This document shows, piece after piece, positions 58,472 through 64,000 of a stretch of DNA of 64,000 nucleotides. Origin of the DNA: Cunninghamia lanceolata (Eukaryota; Streptophyta; Pinopsida; Cupressales; Cupressaceae). The notes below the pieces were generated by a model that was given only the letters and a program-made list of their open reading frames with translations, was not told the DNA's origin and searched no databases. The DNA lies in NCBI GenBank assembly GCA_027924645.1, contig BSBN01000187.1, positions 16,448,001 to 16,512,000 of the forward strand, written 5' to 3'. The number at the start of each line of letters is the position of its first letter. Positions within the stretch are counted from its first letter, which is position 1. The position numbers and the translations under genes were made by a program.

Positions 58472-60882
58472 TGTTGAACACACTAGGATACTAAGAGGCG
58501 GGTGAATCAGTATCTAAGCAATTTTCACTTTTAACAATTTCAACTTATCCGGAGTAGATCAAGACTTAATCTTTACATCATAAACATGAACATAAAAGAT
58601 TAACACAATGCACATCAACACATAACACCAGATATACATGGGAAACCCTAGAAAGTAAAAACCACGTTGAGAATTAACTCAATATATATGAAGCTCAAAT
58701 AATAACTTTATTCTAGGGGCTATAACCCAAGGAAGTTGCTACTCCCTAAGTAACTTTGATTTAGGGTCACTCCCAAGGAAGCTTCTACTCCTTGATGACT
58801 TTGTTTTAGGGTCACTCCCAAGGAAACATCTACTCCCTGAATTGACATCACATTTACAAAAGATTACAGTATGATAGTCCTTCTATTGTCTAAAAATTGA
58901 TATTGAAGCTCACACCTTTGATGATTGCACTTCTATCTCTTCTCACATTCTTTGATGATCTAATCAATTAGGCACACTCTACACTTGATCACTATCACAA
59001 ATATGTCTTCAAGATGAAACAGGACAGCATCAACAACTTCTATTTTTTCTCCTTCAGTTGCTCACCAACAATGCATTCATTCTACCTTTTATCTTCTTGC
59101 GAGCTATTCAATCACACCTCACCTAACTCAAATTGATTCACTATTTATACATGATATTACATTGACTACATTGCTTGTCGGCCGGATCCAACATGAAAAA
59201 TACATTTACAAGTCGGTCAAACAAGACACAATATGAAACCTGTAGAAGATAGGTCCTATTTGAAATCACACATTATACCAGTAGAATATCCAAGCCTTGC
59301 AAACATCAACACTTACTGAACTAGGTCCAAAACATCTTTCACAACTTCAAACACCAAGGAATTACATCCGCACACTCCGCTCATTTAAAAATAGGATAGA
59401 TTCAAACAAAACATATGAAAACTTGAAGCATAATGAACACATTAACTTGAAAACCTTGTGTGGTACTAGAAATAGGAATGATTTTCATGACAACTCTTCC
59501 AGATGAGTCCACATGACTCATACAACATCTCCAAACATGATGCAAGGGCATCCATATTGTTGGGATTTCTTTTCTTCTTTAATATATGTTTCAATATGGG
59601 GCGATGACTAGTTGAGGTGGCAGTAGATCCCGTCAGACATTTATTTCCCACTCCTTGGTGCTGTAATTGTTCAAATTGACAAATGCAATATGTTGTAAAA
59701 GATCATGGGATCTATTGTTGGACGCGGCTGAAGGAATAATAACTTTTAGCATTTCTTTTCCTTGGTGGCAGCTATCGGTTTAAGAGAGCTCTATTTTTTA
59801 AGCATGGCTAATGAAATTTGGGGGGTCACTCTCATTCCATATGGGATTCTCCTTTGGCATAGTAGGTTTGGGATATGTCGACTACATCTTTGGAGTTAGT
59901 CATTTTCTAGCTATTGTGGAAAACCTTCGTGGTAAGTCAAATTGGTTGGTGTTGTGAAGCACCTAGCATGTGCTGATTTAGTCTCAGATTGATGGTGCTG
60001 AGTTGCAGTGTTGGTTGCTTGGTTTCATTTGAAGAAGCCATTTTTGTTTGAATTTTGGCTATAATAAGTTGTAATATGTAGTTGATTTTGAAGAAACTGA
60101 ATAAACTGTGAAACTATTTGTTCCATGTTTGCATCAAAACACTCGTCTACCACCGAACATCAAATAATTGTGTCGCACATCTTCAATCATGAACTCTGGG
60201 AACACTCTGTCATCCGAAACACAATGCAACATGTTGTCATTTGAAAAACTGAGTTGCAGACCACCAAGGACCTTGAAACTGCAAGGAATCATGTAATGCT
60301 CATCCATAAACATGTCCTTAAAACCACAAAGGCAATCATTCATTTGCAGAGGAATGCAGAGCATCCCAATAGGCCTTCATCACTGGCTTACTCTATCAGA
60401 ACACATGTCGATACTCTATCATGCATAACTTTCACAGCGGAAGGACTTGAATGACTGAAAACTTGGAATTATCACCTTCACTACACCCTGAACACAATTC
60501 CAAAACAGCATGGCCATATCTGCAAGTGCGAAGGAATGCAGAGCATTCCATTGTCCAACATAGAACATCTTCATAGAGACAACACTGTCTCCAATCAGTC
60601 AATAGAAAAACACTCTTTCGGTCAAGCAATCATCATGGAACTTGGCTCATACATACTACAGGCCATCAGTAGCATCAACAACACATTTGATCATCTTTGT
60701 GCTTCTAATTTTCATCTTAATATGAACTATATCTTCTCCCTTTTCTTATTGGATGGGACATGGCATCCAACCATGAACTGTAGCTTCTTCTCTTGTTGGA
60801 GGGGGCATGACATCCAACCATCACACCACCATGATAGTGTTGACATCAATGACAACCCTAGGAACCATATGTGTAACAATCT
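58472..60882 (-). repeat. 5' LTR of the outer copia, with a solo LTR inside
   Basis: Plus-strand ends TGTTGAACACACTAGG and CCATATGTGTAACA match the left LTR. Removing the 599-bp insertion plus one 5-bp target copy leaves about 1.8 kb, the same as the left copy. Confidence 0.85.
59538..60136 (+). repeat. Solo LTR, gypsy-like (TGATGCAA family)
   Basis: 599 bp, starts TGATGCAAGGGCATCC like the chromovirus LTRs and ends TGTTTGCATCA. It is flanked by perfect 5-bp duplications AAACA (59,533-59,537 and 60,137-60,141) and is absent from the left LTR. No internal element sequence is present, so it is probably a product of LTR-LTR recombination. Its strand is taken from the matching start. Confidence 0.75.
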
Positions 60883-61576
60883 CCCCTCCACAGCATTAAT
60901 AACTAAAACAAAGTATACAGAAACTATCATGGCAATAAAATCATGACAAAACTTGTACACATATTCAATGAAATGCATAATATGAAAGGAAAAGTAATCA
61001 ATCAAGCCGCATCATTCAAGATTTAGGAACTCTCAACACAAACTTGAATGCCAACGTAGAGATTTAAAATCTTGACAAATGAATGATTTCACCAAAGCCA
61101 TGGATAAAATCTTCTACATAGATTCATAACAAAATTTCATGTATAATCATACAGAAATGAAAACCAATGTATACGTAGTTGAAAGTCTCTCAAAGTTTTC
61201 TTGCTCTTCTACCTGACCTTCTTGTCTCTTTTCTTTTCTTTCTTTCCCCGAATAATCTCCAATTTCTCTCCCCCTATTCCCTTCTTTTCTTCCTCTTTTC
61301 TTGAATGCCCCCCCCTCCCCCCCCTCCTTTTTTCATCTTCTTAAAACTGAACATCTTAACTCTTGGAAGACAAGAGGGTCACTCTTCATCTACCAATCTG
61401 GACACCCACTATCTTATAAACATAATTTTATAAATAATTACGTACTCTATCATATATGATTGAGCTTAAAATATAATGATAAGGAGAACTTATATAAAGA
61501 TTTAAATTGTTATCTTTCATTACCGCTTCATAAATAAATCTATCATATATGAAATGTTGGTAAGGATTAAGCTCTA
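60883..61576 (-). other. Element-internal tail between two LTR copies
   Basis: Begins on plus with ATCTCCCCTCC, a decayed polypurine tract next to an LTR end, so it resembles the 3' untranslated end of a related copia. It holds pyrimidine-rich sequence at 61,215-61,340 with two runs of eight or more C. No gene is seen. Confidence 0.55.
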
Positions 61577-62369
61577 CAAACTATTTGTTCCCTGTTTGCA
61601 TCAAGACACTCCTCTATCACCGCACATCAAATAATTGTGCCACACATCTTCAATCATGAACTCTAAGACTTTGTCATCCAAAACACACTACAACATGCTA
61701 TCATTTAAAAAACTGAGCTGTGAACCACCAAGGACCTTGAAACTGCAAGGAAGCATGTAATGCTCATCCATATACATGTCCTTAAAACCACAAAGGCAAT
61801 CATTCATTTGGGAAGGAATGCAGAGCATCCCAAGAGGCCTTCATCACTGACTTACTCTATTAAAACACATGTCGATACTCTATCATGCATAACTTTCACA
61901 TTGGAAGCACAAATGATCTGAAAACTTGGAATTATCACCTTCACTACACTCTGAACACAATTCCAAAACCACATGGCCATATCTGCAAGTGCGGAGGAAT
62001 GTGGAGCATTCCATTGTCCAGCACAAAACATCTTCACATAGACAACACTTTCTCAATCAGTCAACATCAGAACACTCTTCTGGTAAAGCAATCATCATGG
62101 AACTTGGATCATACATACTACAGACCATCAGTAGCATCAGTGACACATTTGATCATCTTTGTGCTTCTAATTCTTATCTTAATATGAACTATATCTTCTC
62201 TCTTTTCTTATAGGATGGGACATGACATCCAACCATGAACTGTATCTTCTTCTCTTGTTGGATGGGGCATGACATCCAACCATCACACCACCATGACAGT
62301 GTTGACATCAATGACAACCTAGTGACAATGTTGACATCTATGACAACCCTAGGAACCATATGTGTAACA
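61577..62369 (-). repeat. Partial second copy of the outer copia LTR
   Basis: Repeats 60,108-60,882, including the last bases of the solo LTR (TTTGTTCCCTGTTTGCATCA), so it arose after the solo LTR inserted. It ends in the same GTGTAACA and is followed by the target duplication AACTA. Confidence 0.85.
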
Positions 62370-62374
62370 AACTA

Positions 62375-62650
62375 GCAGGTCAAGATTACTATAATAGAAT
62401 AGGAGATCATCAAAATCAATGAAAATCTCAATAAACTAGTGAAGGGTTACTCTGGGGATAAGTTGGGGAATCAGTGTGTCAGTCCTACTATTTAGGTGAA
62501 GAACATTGATGACACCGGGCCCAGTTCGAGGACAAGAAGCATTAAAAAGAAGACCAATGAGGGAAATAAGAAGTCTCAAGCACCTCAAGGCATCAATATC
62601 TACTTGGAGGACCTAGAAGCTACCAACACCCTAAAGGAACTCTAACTGGT
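62375..62650 (+). pseudogene. Level-0 ORF, part 3 (C-terminus)
   Basis: Directly after the target duplication AACTA (62,370-62,374, identical to 31,112-31,116), the same frame continues as EIIKINENLNKLVKGYSG, DDTGPSSRTRSIKKKTNEG and LEDLEATNTLKEL before TAA-type termination near 62,645. Heptad-like spacing of I, L and N suggests the end of a coiled coil. Two in-frame TAG codons interrupt it. Confidence 0.6.
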
Positions 62651-63213
62651 CTCTGTTCGTTCTTGTTTTTATGTCTTTCTCTTTTCTGTTTTAGTCTGTG
62701 TGTTGTTTGTTGCTGAGATTTGTATTGTGGGTCAACTGCTATTTAGCTGACGTTTTGCTGTTTGTACAAGGTTTCCAAGGCCCCTTCAAAACCTGTTTTT
62801 TACCCCTTTCTTAATCAAAAACTCTTGCTAAGAAATTTTAGTTTGCCCCTGCATAAAACCACAGCTTTAACCAGAAAATAAAAATGACTTAAGAATCACA
62901 AATTTTAATTTGAATTAAAACGAAACTTAAGAAAGAAGCAAAATATGGGATGGACCAGAAGCTATTGGGTTAGTATGGAGTGAGCTTAGACTCCTATTTT
63001 ATGTGGAAGGGTTTTAAGCAAGAGTAATTTTGGATGTGCCAAACAAAAAAATTAAGTTGACAGGAAACCACATTCACATGAACTGATCCTAAAATTTTTG
63101 GGCATCCAGTGGGAAAATTTAGAAGCTCTCTTCCATGAGACTAGTTGCAAAATTGAAACAAAAATATAGAACCAAGGAGGACTATAAATGAATACTGTAA
63201 CTTACAATCTTCT
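62651..63213. other. No gene seen
   Basis: T-rich sequence after the level-0 ORF, then the 3' flank of the resistance gene. The stretch 62,650-62,830 may still belong to the level-0 element. Its end is not defined. Confidence 0.5.
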
Positions 63214-64000
63214 TTATCTGTAATAGATGGGTGGGATTACTTGAACACCAGAATTAAGAGCCCATAGATTTGAACGGGATGCTATACTCTGAATGAGCAA
63301 GTCTGATGCAGTTATGTCTAATGTTTGAAGATTCTCCATATACTCAATCTCTTGTGGCAAGCACTCTAGGTTGTTGCAATTCTCCAGAGCCATACGCCTG
63401 AGCATGGGCATTGCCCCTCTATGAATTTGAAGAAACCTTATCTTCAAACCCCTCAGTGTAAACGACTGCAATGCAGGAAATGCACCGTCTCTTCCAAATT
63501 CAGAAGGTAATTCCATCAACGCCTCACAATCTACAATTTCAAGAACTCTCAACAATGGCAATGTTTCCAGACAAGGGAGGCTTCTCAGGCTGTAACAGCT
63601 GTTCAAGCAAAGAAACCGTAGCTCCAAGAAATCACAAACCCAACTCGGAAGTTCCTGCAATTTCATGCACTTCAATAGCTGAAGTTCACTCAGCTCTGTC
63701 ATGGCTGTCATGTCTTCTGGAAGACGCTCCAGCTTTGTCATTCTTAACCAGAGACTCTGCATCTTACGCATATTTCCCATAACCCCATCTGAAATCAAAG
63801 AATCTTCTTCACTGTCAAGATGCAGGCGTTTCAAGTTTATCAATGTCTTAAGGTCGCTCAGAATTGCAAATCTTCTTTGGCCGGCCAAAAACAACTCTGC
63901 CATCCCTTCCAGAAGCCCAGATTTGGAATGCCATGCCTGTGTACTGTTGATTTTCAAAACCTGTAATTCTTTCAATTCCATAATAGTGTTGGGAAAGGAT
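63214..64000 (-). CDS. NBS-LRR type disease resistance protein, C-terminal LRR part (5' end outside window)
   Basis: Open from the right edge to TAA at 63,214; the frame is still open upstream of the first Met in view (SFPNTIMELKELQVLKI), so the gene starts beyond 64,000. About nine leucine-rich repeats of the plant cytoplasmic type are visible: LINLKRLHLDSEE, MRKMQSLWLRMTKLERLPED, MTELSELQLLKCMKLQELPS, LELRFLCLNSCYSLRSLP, LPLLRVLEIVDCEALMELPS, FPALQSFTLRGLKIRFL, MPMLRRMALENCNNLECLPQ, MENLQTLDI. Such LRRs at the C-terminus of NLR receptors sense effectors and hold the receptor off. The ending VIPPIYYR is short, as in NLR tails. No stop or frameshift is seen. The nucleotide-binding domain is not in view, so another LRR family is possible. 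Confidence 0.85.
   Translation of the reverse strand, partial: SFPNTIMELKELQVLKINSTQAWHSKSGLLEGMAELFLAGQRRFAILSDLKTLINLKRLHLDSEEDSLISDGVMGNMRKMQSLWLRMTKLERLPEDMTAMTELSELQLLKCMKLQELPSWVCDFLELRFLCLNSCYSLRSLPCLETLPLLRVLEIVDCEALMELPSEFGRDGAFPALQSFTLRGLKIRFLQIHRGAMPMLRRMALENCNNLECLPQEIEYMENLQTLDITASDLLIQSIASRSNLWALNSGVQVIPPIYYR

Larger units (their letters stand above)
31117..62369 (-). mobile_element. Copia retrotransposon hosting three further nested insertions
   Basis: Minus-strand copia: primer site at 58.46 kb, gag-protease 58.4-57.2 kb, integrase start at 57.0 kb, then after a 20.8-kb insertion the rest of integrase (36.1 kb), RT and RNase H to 33.2 kb, polypurine tract and LTR. Perfect 5-bp target duplications AACTA at 31,112-31,116 and 62,370-62,374 define it. 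The right end has extra LTR material. Without the insertion it is about 10.4 kb. Confidence 0.9.

Noticed and set aside
59538..60136. A small inverted-repeat DNA transposon
   Set aside because: The 5-bp duplication, TG...CA ends and the start shared with chromovirus LTRs fit a solo LTR better.
61300..61335. C-runs as a quadruplex or i-motif element
   Set aside because: Runs are there, but the surrounding is a simple pyrimidine tract; nothing ties it to a function.
62650..62850. A LINE 3' tail after the level-0 ORF
   Set aside because: The T-rich sequence with TTAATCAAAAACTCTTGC resembles such tails, but there is no poly(A), no repeat of target and no LINE coding nearby.

Overview
This window looks like nuclear DNA from a seed plant, probably a gymnosperm. 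It is AT-rich and has one recognisable cellular gene, part of an NBS-LRR type resistance gene at the right edge. Nearly everything else is decayed LTR retrotransposon (Ty1/copia and Ty3/gypsy chromovirus and Athila types) inserted into one another. The gymnosperm call is inferred from this composition and the style of the resistance gene; no sequence here proves it.

Left part (1-14,800). An Athila-like gypsy element on the minus strand (from beyond the left edge to about 6,032) sits inside a plus-strand chromovirus whose 3' half runs from 6,033 to 8,943. That chromovirus in turn sits against a minus-strand copia gag and LTR remnant (8,944 to about 10,905), followed by the tail and LTR of another gypsy element (to about 11,531). 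After 3 kb without a supportable gene there is a LINE-type RNase H relic at about 14.6 kb.

Middle and right (15,190-62,650). One degenerate plus-strand reading frame (level 0) is split in three: 15,214-16,026, 30,754-31,116 and 62,375-62,650. The first gap is a chromovirus (16,027-30,753) whose own 5' LTR is split by a non-autonomous element (17,009-24,613). The second gap is a copia element (31,117-62,369). Inside that copia's integrase lies an insertion with a large ORF (36,146-56,955); inside that ORF lies a protease-only LTR element (37,914-52,646); inside its 5' LTR lies the youngest element, a nearly complete copia (38,441-45,463). Most junctions are supported by 5-bp target duplications, by coding sequence that resumes across the gap, or both.

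How the pieces relate. The copia elements and the polymerase-less element at 17,009-24,613 share the end of U5, the initiator-Met primer site, the start of the leader and the polypurine tract. This suggests the latter is mobilised in trans by such copias. Three elements (level 0, 17,009-24,613 and 36,146-56,955) carry a long non-pol ORF of the same plan: folded N-terminal part, lysine-rich stretch, acidic stretch, C-terminal coiled coil. These ORFs, a conserved C-loop hairpin in U5 and a hairpin array in one leader are the most novel things here. In-frame stops are mostly TAG, as expected from CAG-to-TAG decay of methylated DNA. The only likely host gene is the resistance-gene fragment at 63,214-64,000.
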